DNA of 22,643 bases, from assembly GCA_964620325.1 (NCBI GenBank), contig CAZUIM010000026.1:1-22643 (forward strand), written 5' to 3'. Source of the DNA: CAZMYM01 sp964620325. GTDB taxonomy: Bacteria > Bipolaricaulota > Bipolaricaulia > UBA7950 > UBA9294. Under the pieces are notes generated by a model. The model was not told the DNA's origin and ran no database searches. It saw only the letters and a program-made list of their open reading frames with translations. This document shows, piece after piece, positions 14,895 through 21,092 of this stretch. Position 1 is the first letter of the stretch. Every line of letters starts with the position of its first letter. A program made the position numbers and the translations under genes.

Positions 14895-14895
14895 G

Positions 14896-14971
14896 TGGTG
14901 GTCCCAAGGGGATTTGAACCCCTGTCGACGGGATGAGAGCCCGCTATCCTAGGCCACTAGACGATGGGACC
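14896..14971 (-). tRNA. tRNA-Glu (CTC), CCA encoded
   Basis: Cloverleaf read on the minus strand: acceptor GGTCCCA pairs with TGGGACC; the anticodon stem GCGGG/CCCGT has a loop CTCTCAT, so the anticodon is CTC (reads GAG). The T arm is AGGGG-TTCAAAT-CCCCT. The discriminator is A at 14899, and CCA is encoded at 14898-14896. Confidence 0.95.
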
Positions 14972-14983
14972 GCTCGAACGATG

Positions 14984-15012
14984 ATTATGGCGAAACGGTC
15001 TGACTCCATCAA
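14984..15012 (-). promoter_or_regulatory. Promoter of tRNA-Glu
   Basis: TTGATG at 15012-15007, 17 bases, CATAAT at 14989-14984. It would start transcription about 6 bases before the mature tRNA. Confidence 0.6.
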
Positions 15013-15033
15013 GCGCCGAGGCGCACAGGCGGG

Positions 15034-15288
15034 CTAGCCGCCCGCCCGCTTCTCGATCGCCGCCTTCGCCTCGGTCAATGCCTCCATCAGTGCATCGTAG
15101 AGGTCCACTGGCACCGCGATCCCCTTTCGCGTCGGCTTCCACTCGCCGTCGTCGGCCTCGTAGAAGTTCCGAATGTCGAGGTAGTCCCGGTCGCGGAACT
15201 TCGACAGCCGGACGTGGATTCGGCTTCCCATCCCCTTGTCGATCGAACGAACCAGCATCTCGTCGGTCGCCTGAATCTGCTCAGCCAT
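15034..15288 (-). CDS. PC4-like single-stranded-DNA-binding protein
   Basis: An 84-residue protein whose core, from residue about 24 to 74, is a PC4 domain: IHVRLSKFRDRDYLDIRNFYEADDGEWKPTRKGIAVPVDLYDALMEAL in outline. The pattern of an aromatic/basic strand, L-D-I-R-x-F/Y, D-G-E-W-x-P-T-R-K-G-I and a closing helix is that of the eukaryotic transcription coactivator PC4 and its bacterial relatives. These dimerise and bind single-stranded or melted DNA. The role in bacteria is poorly defined; links to transcription or repair are inference. GGGAGG precedes the ATG. It has its own promoter and lies between two tRNA genes. Confidence 0.88.
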   Translation of the reverse strand: MAEQIQATDEMLVRSIDKGMGSRIHVRLSKFRDRDYLDIRNFYEADDGEWKPTRKGIAVPVDLYDALMEALTEAKAAIEKRAGG

Positions 15289-15318
15289 CTCGTCCTCCCT
15301 TTGTTCTGGTATTGGATG

Positions 15319-15348
15319 ATCTTAGACTACACGATGGACGGACGTGAA
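15319..15348 (-). promoter_or_regulatory. Promoter of the PC4-like gene
   Basis: TTCACG at 15348-15343, 18 bases, TAAGAT at 15324-15319. It lies in the 66-base gap after tRNA-Ile. Confidence 0.45.
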
Positions 15349-15354
15349 GGGAAA

Positions 15355-15428
15355 TGGGCCTGCCTGGACTCGAACCAGGGACCTCCCGCTTATCAGGCGA
15401 GCGCTCTAACCGACTGAGCTACAGACCC
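15355..15428 (-). tRNA. tRNA-Ile (GAT), CCA not encoded
   Basis: Cloverleaf on the minus strand: acceptor GGGTCTG pairs with CAGGCCC (one T-G pair); D arm AGCTCAGTCGGTTAGAGC; anticodon stem CTCGC/GCGGG with loop CTGATAA, anticodon GAT; T arm CCTGG-TTCGAGT-CCAGG; discriminator A at 15355. The bases after it are TTT, so CCA must be added by an enzyme, unlike tRNA-Glu nearby. Confidence 0.95.
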
Positions 15429-15444
15429 TTCAGAAGCAGATCTG

Positions 15445-15473
15445 ATGGTAGCTGGGGTGAATTCGAGTGTCAA
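15445..15473 (-). promoter_or_regulatory. Promoter of tRNA-Ile
   Basis: TTGACA at 15473-15468, 17 bases, TACCAT at 15450-15445: the best -35 in the window. The transcript would start about 10 bases before the tRNA. Confidence 0.65.
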
Positions 15474-15514
15474 GGATCGCGCGACGATGAACGGGCTTCC
15501 CAAGCGGACTGGAG

Positions 15515-16582
15515 CTACTCGGGCAACGCCTCCTCGGCCGCCGCCCGGAGGCCGTCGACGAGTTCCTCCATGTTCCCCTCCAACACGCCGGTCAGATCGT
15601 AGATCGTCAGTCCGATCCGGTGGTCGGTGATCCGGTTCTGAGGGAAGTTGTACGTCCGGATCTTCTCGCTCCGCTCGCCGGAGCCGATGTGGCTTCGACG
15701 CGTCGCCGACAGCTCGGCCTGCTGCTCTTGTTCGAGTCGGTCGCGAAGCCGTGCACGCAGGACCCGCATCGCTTGCGCCTTGTTCTTGTGCTGCGATTTC
15801 TCGTCCTGACAGCTGACGACGATTCCGGTCGGTTCGTGGGTGATCCGGACCGCGGAATCTGTCGTATTCACGCTCTGCCCGCCGGGGCCGGACGACCGAA
15901 AGACGTCGATCCGGAGGTCGTTCGGATCGATCTCGATCTCGACCTCCTCCGCTTCGGGCAGGACGACGACGCTCGCGGTCGAGGTGTGGATCCGCCCTTG
16001 CGATTCGGTCTCCGGCACCCGCTGCACGCGATGGACGCCCGACTCGTAGCGATAGGCACCGTACGCCCCGGTCCCCTCGACCGAGAAGGTCAGCTGTTTG
16101 AAGCCGCCGAGCGGCGTCGGATGGCTGTCGAGGAGGCCGACCTTCCACGTCCGCTGTTCCGCATAGCGCGCGTACATTCGGAAGAGGTCGGCAGCGAACA
16201 ACGATGACTCGTCGCCGCCGGTTCCCGCGCGAATCTCGACGATCGCGTTCTTCGCATCATTCGGATCGGGCGGAACGAGAAGTCGTCGGAACTCCCCGGC
16301 CAGCTTCTCCAGACGTGCCCGATCCTGCTGGAGCGCTTCGTCGAGCTCGTCGCGAAGATCCTCTTCCGTCCGCCGCAGCTCCTCCATCTCCGTGATCGAC
16401 TCGTCGAGCTTCGCCCACGCCTCGCCGACGCGAATCAGATTCTGAAGGTGAGCGTATCGCTGTGCCAGCTCTCGATAGTCGGGCCGCGAGAAGACGTCCG
16501 GATCGGCGAGACGGCGCTCGAGTTCGGCGTGCTCGTCTCGGATCTTACGAAGGTGTTCGGGAACGTCGGCCACGGTCGTCAT
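15515..16582 (-). CDS. prfA: Peptide chain release factor 1
   Basis: A 355-residue factor that ends translation at UAA and UAG. The catalytic GGQ is in SSGPGGQSVNTTDSAVRITHEPTG near residue 235. The codon-reading tripeptide lies in HRVQRVPETESQGRIHTS; the P-x-T form is that of RF1 and not the SPF of RF2. The middle base-contacting residue is Glu here, where many RF1 proteins have Ala or Val. KNAIVEIRAGTGGDES and the C-terminal NRITDHRIGLTIYDL are typical. There is no prmC (the methylase for the GGQ Gln) next to it. No Shine-Dalgarno site; a promoter ends 9 bases before the ATG. Confidence 0.96.
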   Translation of the reverse strand: MTTVADVPEHLRKIRDEHAELERRLADPDVFSRPDYRELAQRYAHLQNLIRVGEAWAKLDESITEMEELRRTEEDLRDELDEALQQDRARLEKLAGEFRRLLVPPDPNDAKNAIVEIRAGTGGDESSLFAADLFRMYARYAEQRTWKVGLLDSHPTPLGGFKQLTFSVEGTGAYGAYRYESGVHRVQRVPETESQGRIHTSTASVVVLPEAEEVEIEIDPNDLRIDVFRSSGPGGQSVNTTDSAVRITHEPTGIVVSCQDEKSQHKNKAQAMRVLRARLRDRLEQEQQAELSATRRSHIGSGERSEKIRTYNFPQNRITDHRIGLTIYDLTGVLEGNMEELVDGLRAAAEEALPE

Positions 16583-16591
16583 ATCGCGATA

Positions 16592-16620
16592 ACCGTACGG
16601 GAGGGGAAACCCCGGTTCAA
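16592..16620 (-). promoter_or_regulatory. Promoter of prfA
   Basis: TTGAAC at 16620-16615, 17 bases, TACGGT at 16597-16592. The ATG of prfA is 9 bases further on, giving a transcript with almost no leader. The -35 overlaps the stop of the upstream small gene. Confidence 0.5.
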
Positions 16621-16883
16621 GAGGCTTGCGGAGCGATCCGTTCCCGGAGGAAACGGACCTCGTCGCGCAACGCGTCGATCTGCGCGTCCTTGTCGGCCAG
16701 GCGCGCGTAGAGCTCGCGGATGACCGCGTGAGATCCGGCGACGGCCTCTTTGCGACAGACCTCGATCTGAGCGCGCAAGAAGGCGATCTGTTCGGCCATC
16801 AGGCGCTCGACGTCGGTCGCGCATTCGAGCGCCTCGAGCGAGACCTCCGCGAGGAGCTTCTCCACGAATTCATTCGGCTCCAT
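16617..16883 (-). CDS. Small coiled-coil protein of unknown function
   Basis: An 88-residue soluble acidic protein that I do not recognise. Residues 1-40 look helical (EFVEKLLAEVSLEALECATDVERLMAEQIAFLRAQIEVCRKEA). Residues 50-84 show heptad spacing (VIRELYARLADKDAQIDALRDEVRFLRERI), so a coiled-coil dimer is likely. No Shine-Dalgarno site is seen. TAGGCT at 16895-16890, 6 bases before the ATG, could be a -10 for a leaderless transcript, but a -35 is not clear. The gap to prfA is 34 bases. An overlapping frame on the plus strand is less protein-like. It is probably real but not proven. Confidence 0.55.
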   Translation of the reverse strand: MEPNEFVEKLLAEVSLEALECATDVERLMAEQIAFLRAQIEVCRKEAVAGSHAVIRELYARLADKDAQIDALRDEVRFLRERIAPQAS

Positions 16884-17041
16884 ACGGGAAGCCTAGCCCG
16901 GCGTTTCCGCTTCGAACCGGACAGGTGACCCGCCAGAAGCGGACCTTCCGGACGCCACCTCCGATACGGTGGGGCGGTTCGCGCCGATCGAATCGACTAC
17001 CGTTGGACCGCGCGAGCTTTCGACGAGGAGGACGAAAGGCC

Positions 17042-17920
17042 ATGGCCAAGATCACCGTCGATCCGACTGCTTGCGTGCGTTGTGGCGCCTGCATCGACGT
17101 CTGCTTCGGCGCGCGGGTCTTCGAAATGGGCGACCTCGGTGCACGCGCGGTGCGCCCTGAGGATTGCTGGGCGTGTGGTCAATGCGTCGCCGTCTGCCCG
17201 ACCGACGCGATCGACCACGACCTCTTCCCACTCGACGAGTGCCCGATCGTCGAATCGTCGGAGCTTCCGACGACCGAACAGCTAACGGCGGCGTTTCGCT
17301 CCCGTCGATCGAATCGAACGTTCCTGGAGAAGCCGGTTCTTCGAGAGACTGTACTCGAGCTGGTCTCGCTCGGTCGATGGGCTCCAACCGCAAGCAACAA
17401 CCAGGCGATCGACTGGATCGCGTTCGACGACCGTGCGCGGATCGCCGAGATGAGCCGCGCGACAGTCGCCGGGATGCGCCGCTACGCCAAGCTCGCCGCC
17501 AACCGATTCGTGCGCCCCTTTCTGCGCATCGCCGCGGGACGCGAAGCGGTCGAGAGCCTGCGCGAGAGTATCGACGGAATCGAGCGGATGGCCGATCGAC
17601 TGGCCTCCGGGGCCGACCCGATCTTCTACCGCGCACCGGTCGTCCTCGTCGGTCACAGCCCGTCGGGCAGCCACTTCGGACGCGATGATGCGATCTACGC
17701 CACCTACAACCTGATGCTCGGCGCGGAACGCTACGGCCTCGTCACGTGTCAGATCGGGTTCTTCCAAGCGATCCTCTCCCGATCCGCACGGCTTCACAAG
17801 ACGATCGGGATCCCCGAGAGCCGTGTCCCGCAGGTTGCCGTCGCCCTCGGGTATCCAAAGCACCCGTTCCGTCGGGTCCCCGATCGTCGCATCCCGAATC
17901 TGATCTGGAACCCTCGATAA
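17042..17920 (+). CDS. Ferredoxin-nitroreductase fusion protein
   Basis: A 292-residue flavoprotein. The N-terminal 60 residues are a two-cluster ferredoxin domain: CVRCGACIDVC at about 11-21 and CWACGQCVAVCP at about 42-53. The first cluster lacks the usual Pro after its last Cys (CF instead). From residue about 80 a nitroreductase domain follows: FRSRRSNRTF with FMN-phosphate-binding Arg/Ser, LGRWAPTASNNQ, and a C-terminal VPQVAVALGYPK. Such fusions pass electrons from Fe-S clusters to FMN; the acceptor is unknown. The start at 17042 places the Fe-S domain directly after the Met, with GAGGAGG upstream. It is followed within 13 bases by a broken MmcQ/YjbR gene. Confidence 0.9.
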   Translation: MAKITVDPTACVRCGACIDVCFGARVFEMGDLGARAVRPEDCWACGQCVAVCPTDAIDHDLFPLDECPIVESSELPTTEQLTAAFRSRRSNRTFLEKPVLRETVLELVSLGRWAPTASNNQAIDWIAFDDRARIAEMSRATVAGMRRYAKLAANRFVRPFLRIAAGREAVESLRESIDGIERMADRLASGADPIFYRAPVVLVGHSPSGSHFGRDDAIYATYNLMLGAERYGLVTCQIGFFQAILSRSARLHKTIGIPESRVPQVAVALGYPKHPFRRVPDRRIPNLIWNPR

Positions 17921-17933
17921 GATCGATCGCGCG

Positions 17934-18207
17934 GTGGTCCGGAGGTATCTGCTCGATCGGGCGGGCGCCCGTCGAGGACTCCCCAATCTGCCGCTCTACA
18001 AGGTGATCGGGAAGACGTTCGCCTACCTGTCGCTGAGCCGGACGCCGCCCCGGCGATCACATGGACAAGGAGCACTGGAGCACGGTCGTCCTCTACGGGA
18101 CGATCCCAGATGCGGAGATCCTCGCCTGGATCGACGAGTCATACGGCCTGGTCGTCGCCTGGCTCACTCGGGCAAGGCGCGATCGCCCGCCGCGAGATCG
18201 CGTGTAG
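17934..18207 (+). pseudogene. Remnant of an MmcQ/YjbR-type gene, frameshifted and internally deleted
   Basis: Two pieces of one family lie in different frames. From 17934 (GTG) the frame reads VRRYLLDRAGARRGLPN then LYKVIGKTFAYLSLSRTPPR, matching the first half of MmcQ/YjbR proteins (x-Y-K-V-x-GKxFAxLSL...PPR). Right after PPR, from 18061 in the next frame, comes MDKEHWSTVVLYGTIPDAE then ILAWIDESYGLVVAWL and a stop at 18207. That is the family's C-terminal end (MNKKHW-x-TV...ID-x-SY-x-LV). The 20-25 residues that normally join the halves are missing, and the frame has shifted. The family adopts a double-wing DNA-binding-like fold of unclear function. An active product is unlikely. Confidence 0.75.
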
Positions 18208-18303
18208 ATCTCGTGGGTCAAACGTCGCAGACAAGGCCTGGTCGGCTGTTCCGCTGAGCGGGTACGAGACTCCACAATGCGCGTTCTCCTCAGGCGTTCG
18301 GAC

Positions 18304-18338
18304 CGCGAACAGCGACCAGCGAACTGCGAACCGCCTAC
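18304..18338 (-). repeat. Heptanucleotide tandem array B
   Basis: Five 7-base units, read on the plus strand: CGCGAAC, AGCGACC, AGCGAAC, TGCGAAC, CGCCTAC. The complement matches the GTTCGCG unit of the other arrays, so this copy is inverted. The last unit contains the stop codon of the DinB-like gene. Confidence 0.7.
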
Positions 18339-18811
18339 GCAGCGCACTCCTTCGCCAGCTTCCGAATCTGCCCGATGTGTCGCAAGTAGTGCTCGTATGT
18401 GTTGTTCCCGAACAAGCGCCAGGGGATCCAGTCTTCGGGGACGTCGGTGTATCGCTTGGGATCGTTCATGTCCTCATCGGTCAGCGTCCCGAGCGCCGAG
18501 ATCATGCGCGCGAACGCGTCCTCCGCGAGGGCCAGCACTTCGTCGATCGGGGTGTCCCTGTACAGCTCGTGGATCCTCCGATTCCGCTCGTCGGTCGAAA
18601 GCTCCCACCAGGGAGATTCGACGAGATCCTTCGTCTCGGCGAGTTCGACCATCCGGTCGTCGTGCCACGCGACGTGGGCGATGATGTCCTTGAGCGACCA
18701 CGCATCCGGTGCCAGCCTCCACTCCCTCTTGTCCTCGGGCACCAGGCTGATGACGTACTCCCAACTCCCACGTGCCGCGTCGATCACCTCGAGCAAGCAG
18801 TCGGTCCTCAT
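18335..18811 (-). CDS. DinB/ClbS-like (DUF1706-type) four-helix protein
   Basis: A 158-residue protein of the DinB/YfiT-like metalloprotein superfamily. The start at 18811 (MRTDCLLEVIDAARGSW) follows AAAGGA; an earlier ATG would overlap the divergent Nudix gene. WSLKDIIAHVAWHDDRMVE at residues 38-56 carries His46 and His50, and NNTYEHYLRHIGQIRKL near the end supplies further His residues, the usual metal site of the fold. The middle (NRRIHELYRDTPIDEVLALAEDAFARMISAL) resembles the ClbS/DfsB branch, some members of which protect against genotoxins. That role is not shown here. Its 3' end enters repeat array B. Confidence 0.8.
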   Translation of the reverse strand: MRTDCLLEVIDAARGSWEYVISLVPEDKREWRLAPDAWSLKDIIAHVAWHDDRMVELAETKDLVESPWWELSTDERNRRIHELYRDTPIDEVLALAEDAFARMISALGTLTDEDMNDPKRYTDVPEDWIPWRLFGNNTYEHYLRHIGQIRKLAKECAA

Positions 18812-18823
18812 GCGATCGTGTCC

Positions 18824-18852
18824 TTTCAAGCCGATGATCCACAGGGTACCCT
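18824..18852 (+). promoter_or_regulatory. Promoter of the Nudix gene inside a 12-bp palindrome
   Basis: TTTCAA at 18824-18829, 17 bases, TACCCT at 18847-18852, then 6 bases to the ATG at 18859, which has no Shine-Dalgarno site. The -10 is part of the perfect palindrome CAGGGTACCCTG (18842-18853), so the same TACCCT is present on the minus strand toward the DinB-like gene. The palindrome could instead be a repressor operator. Confidence 0.4.
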
Positions 18853-18858
18853 GGATCC

Positions 18859-19347
18859 ATGGCTGCCGCGGGACTGAACCGGGAGAGGGCTCCAAGAGTG
18901 CAAGCCATCGTCTGCCGCCGCGGGCGGGTTCTGATGGCGAAGCACCGGGAACGTGGCGAGACCTACTGGTGTCTCCCCGGGGGCGCGTTAGAGGACGGCG
19001 AAAGGCCGGAGGACGGAGCCCTTCGCGAGCTTCGGGAAGAGGCCCACGTAGACGGCCGGATCGTCCGCCAAACGAACCATCTCTTCGATGCCGACGGCGT
19101 GGAAACCTACACCTACCTCGTGGAGATCGACGACCAGCAACCGAGGCTCGGCCACGACCCCGAGGTCGAGCCGGACGCGCCGATCCTCATCGGCATTCAG
19201 TGGATGTCTGTCCGCGAGCTTCCCGAACGGGATCGGGTCTTCCTGTGGCAGGCCGGCCTTCTCAGTGTCGGCGGCTTCTTCGGAGAGGTCGAAGGCTGGG
19301 GAGACGCCATCAGCTATCCGGGAGACTCCGGACCACGTCGCGAGTAG
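18859..19347 (+). CDS. Nudix hydrolase
   Basis: A 162-residue hydrolase of nucleoside diphosphates linked to another group X. The Nudix box spans residues 42-64: G42, E48, R56-E57-L58 and E60-E61 are all in place, with the metal-binding Glu residues intact. The Gly normally found near the end of the box is His63, a departure from the consensus G-x5-E-x7-REUxEExGU. WCLPGGALEDGE precedes the helix in the usual way. The substrate cannot be told from sequence. The C-terminal tail (EGWGDAISYPGDSGPRRE) is unrecognised. It is divergent from the DinB-like gene across 47 bases; leaderless translation is suggested by its promoter position. Confidence 0.9.
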   Translation: MAAAGLNRERAPRVQAIVCRRGRVLMAKHRERGETYWCLPGGALEDGERPEDGALRELREEAHVDGRIVRQTNHLFDADGVETYTYLVEIDDQQPRLGHDPEVEPDAPILIGIQWMSVRELPERDRVFLWQAGLLSVGGFFGEVEGWGDAISYPGDSGPRRE

Positions 19348-19408
19348 CTTGCAGGGAGGGGGACTGAGGGCGTTCTCGGGCCGGCTTCGAAGGCGATCTC
19401 GGCTGCGA

Positions 19409-20170
19409 TCACAACATCCACAGGCTGAGCGCCATGACGACCATGCCGACGATCACACCGAGGATCGATAGGTGTTCCTTCCCGAACGATCGAGAGACCG
19501 GGACGAGCTCGTCGAGCGAGATGAAGACCATCACGCCGGCGACCGAGGCGAGGACGTAGCCGAGAACAGCTTCCGACAGGAAGGGAAGCAGAATCAGCGC
19601 GGCGACGCACGCTCCGAGCGGCTCGGCGACGCCGGAGAAGAAGGTCCACAGAAGCGCCTTGCGTCGGTTCCCGGTCGCCGCGTAGACGGGAGCGGCGACG
19701 GCGAGGCCTTCCGGGATGTTGTGAATCCCAATCGCAACGGCGATCGAGATCCCCAACGACGGGTCCTGCAGCGCGCCGATGAACGACGCCATCCCCTCGG
19801 GGAAGTTGTGGATCCCGATGCCGAGGGCGACGAACAGACCGGTCTTCATCAGTGCCCCCGATTGCTCATGCGCCCCGGCGTGTTCGTGCGTCTCGAAGTA
19901 GTCGTGGGGGATCGCCGAATCGACGAGGAACATCGCGACCATTCCGAGGAAGAAGGCGAGATGGGCCGGTCCGAAGCCGATCGATTCGACGCCGGCCTGG
20001 AGGAGTTCGACGAACGAAACGTGGATCATCACGCCGGCCGAAAAGCCGAGTGTGAGTGCCATGAAGCTCGGTCCTGGTCGCTTGGAGATCAGGCCGAAGA
20101 ACCCGCCGATCAACGTCGAGAAGCCGGCGAACGTCGAAAGCAACAGGCCGAATCCGACCGATCCGGTCAC
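19409..20170 (-). CDS. zupT: ZIP-family divalent metal transporter ZupT
   Basis: A 253-residue membrane protein with about eight helices that imports zinc and other divalent metals. The hallmark helices are present: GIGIHNFPEGMASF and GIGIHNIPEGLAVAAPVYAATGNRRKAL, both with the metal-binding H-N-x-P-E-G. A His-rich loop (YFETHEHAGAHEQSG) lies between helices 3 and 4. FISLDELVP is the late conserved motif. I prefer the GTG at 20170, which has AGGAGG a few bases upstream. An ATG 21 bases earlier lies inside a -10-like TAGGAT and has no ribosome site. Confidence 0.93.
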   Translation of the reverse strand: MTGSVGFGLLLSTFAGFSTLIGGFFGLISKRPGPSFMALTLGFSAGVMIHVSFVELLQAGVESIGFGPAHLAFFLGMVAMFLVDSAIPHDYFETHEHAGAHEQSGALMKTGLFVALGIGIHNFPEGMASFIGALQDPSLGISIAVAIGIHNIPEGLAVAAPVYAATGNRRKALLWTFFSGVAEPLGACVAALILLPFLSEAVLGYVLASVAGVMVFISLDELVPVSRSFGKEHLSILGVIVGMVVMALSLWML

Positions 20171-20189
20171 ATCTCCTCCTATCCGAGAC

Positions 20190-20217
20190 ATCCTAGTCGA
20201 AGGCGCCGCTCCGTGAA
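20190..20217 (-). promoter_or_regulatory. Candidate promoter of zupT
   Basis: TTCACG at 20217-20212, 16 bases, TAGGAT at 20195-20190. It supports the downstream GTG start. No Zur-type operator is recognised. Confidence 0.4.
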
Positions 20218-20257
20218 AGGGGTTCGACCTCGGCAGGGGAGACCAGGACGTCTGTCG

Positions 20258-20286
20258 TTGGGGCGCACCGGAGATTGGTGTATTCT
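20258..20286 (+). promoter_or_regulatory. Promoter of the amidase gene
   Basis: TTGGGG at 20258-20263, 17 bases, TATTCT at 20281-20286. Only 6 bases separate it from the ATG at 20293, and no Shine-Dalgarno site exists, so the message should be leaderless. Confidence 0.55.
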
Positions 20287-20292
20287 CGCGGC

Positions 20293-20973
20293 ATGACCAG
20301 ACGAGGAATCGTTGCGATTGGCGCACTGGTGGTCATTGCCGTGGCCGTGATCCTCGTGTTCACCGTGAATTGGAGGCCGTCCCCGGAGGAATCACCGACG
20401 ACCTACACGATCGCGATCGACGCCGGTCACGGAGGGCGCGACCCGGGAGCGACGGCGGACGATATCCTGGAAAAGGACATCAATCTCGAGATCGCGAAGA
20501 AGCTCGTCGACTTGGTCGAACTCGAACCTGATCTCGACCCGGTTCTCATCCGGACACTCGATATCTACATCTCACTCGAGGATCGGATCGAGCAGGCCGA
20601 GGCGGCGGGGGCCAGCTTGTACATCACGATCCACGTCAACTCGTACACCGGACCGGATCCGAGCGGTGTGGAGACGATCGTCGATGACACGCGGCCGACG
20701 GACGACGACAGCTGGATCTTGGCGGAGTTGGTGCAAAGCGCCGTCGCTGATGCGACCGGCGCACGCAACCGCGGGACGCGAACGCAGGACTCGTATCTGC
20801 AGCGGACCGAGATGCCGGCGATCTCCGTCGAGACGGGCTATCTGACGAATCCGGAGGAGCGGGAGAAGCTCGTTACACCGGAGTACCAGCAGACGATCGC
20901 TGAGGGGATCCTGTCGGGCATCCGCCAGTTCATCGATTGGAAATACCCGTCAACGCCGGCGGAGCAGCCGTAA
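20293..20973 (+). CDS. N-acetylmuramoyl-L-alanine amidase (Amidase_3)
   Basis: A 226-residue zinc enzyme that cuts the bond between muramic acid and the peptide stem of peptidoglycan. Residues 6-25 are one membrane helix (IVAIGALVVIAVAVILVF), so it is anchored or secreted. Zinc ligands are His46 in IDAGHGGRDPGA, Glu60 in ILEKDINLEIAKKL and His114 in ITIHVNS; the catalytic Glu is Glu180 in ISVETGYLTNPEE. The domain is a bare catalytic one, without AMIN, SH3 or repeat domains. An upstream in-frame TTG/GTG lies inside the -10 region, so 20293 is preferred. Such amidases separate daughter cells or remodel the wall. Confidence 0.93.
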   Translation: MTRRGIVAIGALVVIAVAVILVFTVNWRPSPEESPTTYTIAIDAGHGGRDPGATADDILEKDINLEIAKKLVDLVELEPDLDPVLIRTLDIYISLEDRIEQAEAAGASLYITIHVNSYTGPDPSGVETIVDDTRPTDDDSWILAELVQSAVADATGARNRGTRTQDSYLQRTEMPAISVETGYLTNPEEREKLVTPEYQQTIAEGILSGIRQFIDWKYPSTPAEQP

Positions 20974-20976
20974 GTC

Positions 20977-21011
20977 GTTCAGAATTCGCGGTCAACGGTT
21001 CACGGTGCGTA
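20977..21011 (+). repeat. Heptanucleotide tandem array C
   Basis: Five 7-base units: GTTCAGA, ATTCGCG, GTCAACG, GTTCACG, GTGCGTA. It starts 3 bases after the amidase stop, in the convergent gap before the UspA gene. The rest of that gap (21012-21092) shows nothing recognisable. Confidence 0.65.
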
Positions 21012-21092
21012 CTCGATTTGCCGGAGTGAAGCCCGCTCCGCGTTGGTTGCCGAGCCGGCAGCGTCGGCAGACCGCCCGAAACGTGGCTCGCC

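Noticed and set aside
14749..14895. Thiamine-pyrophosphate riboswitch before thiZ
   Set aside because: No CUGAGA and matching ACC-x-GA-x-CUGA elements were found on the transcribed strand.
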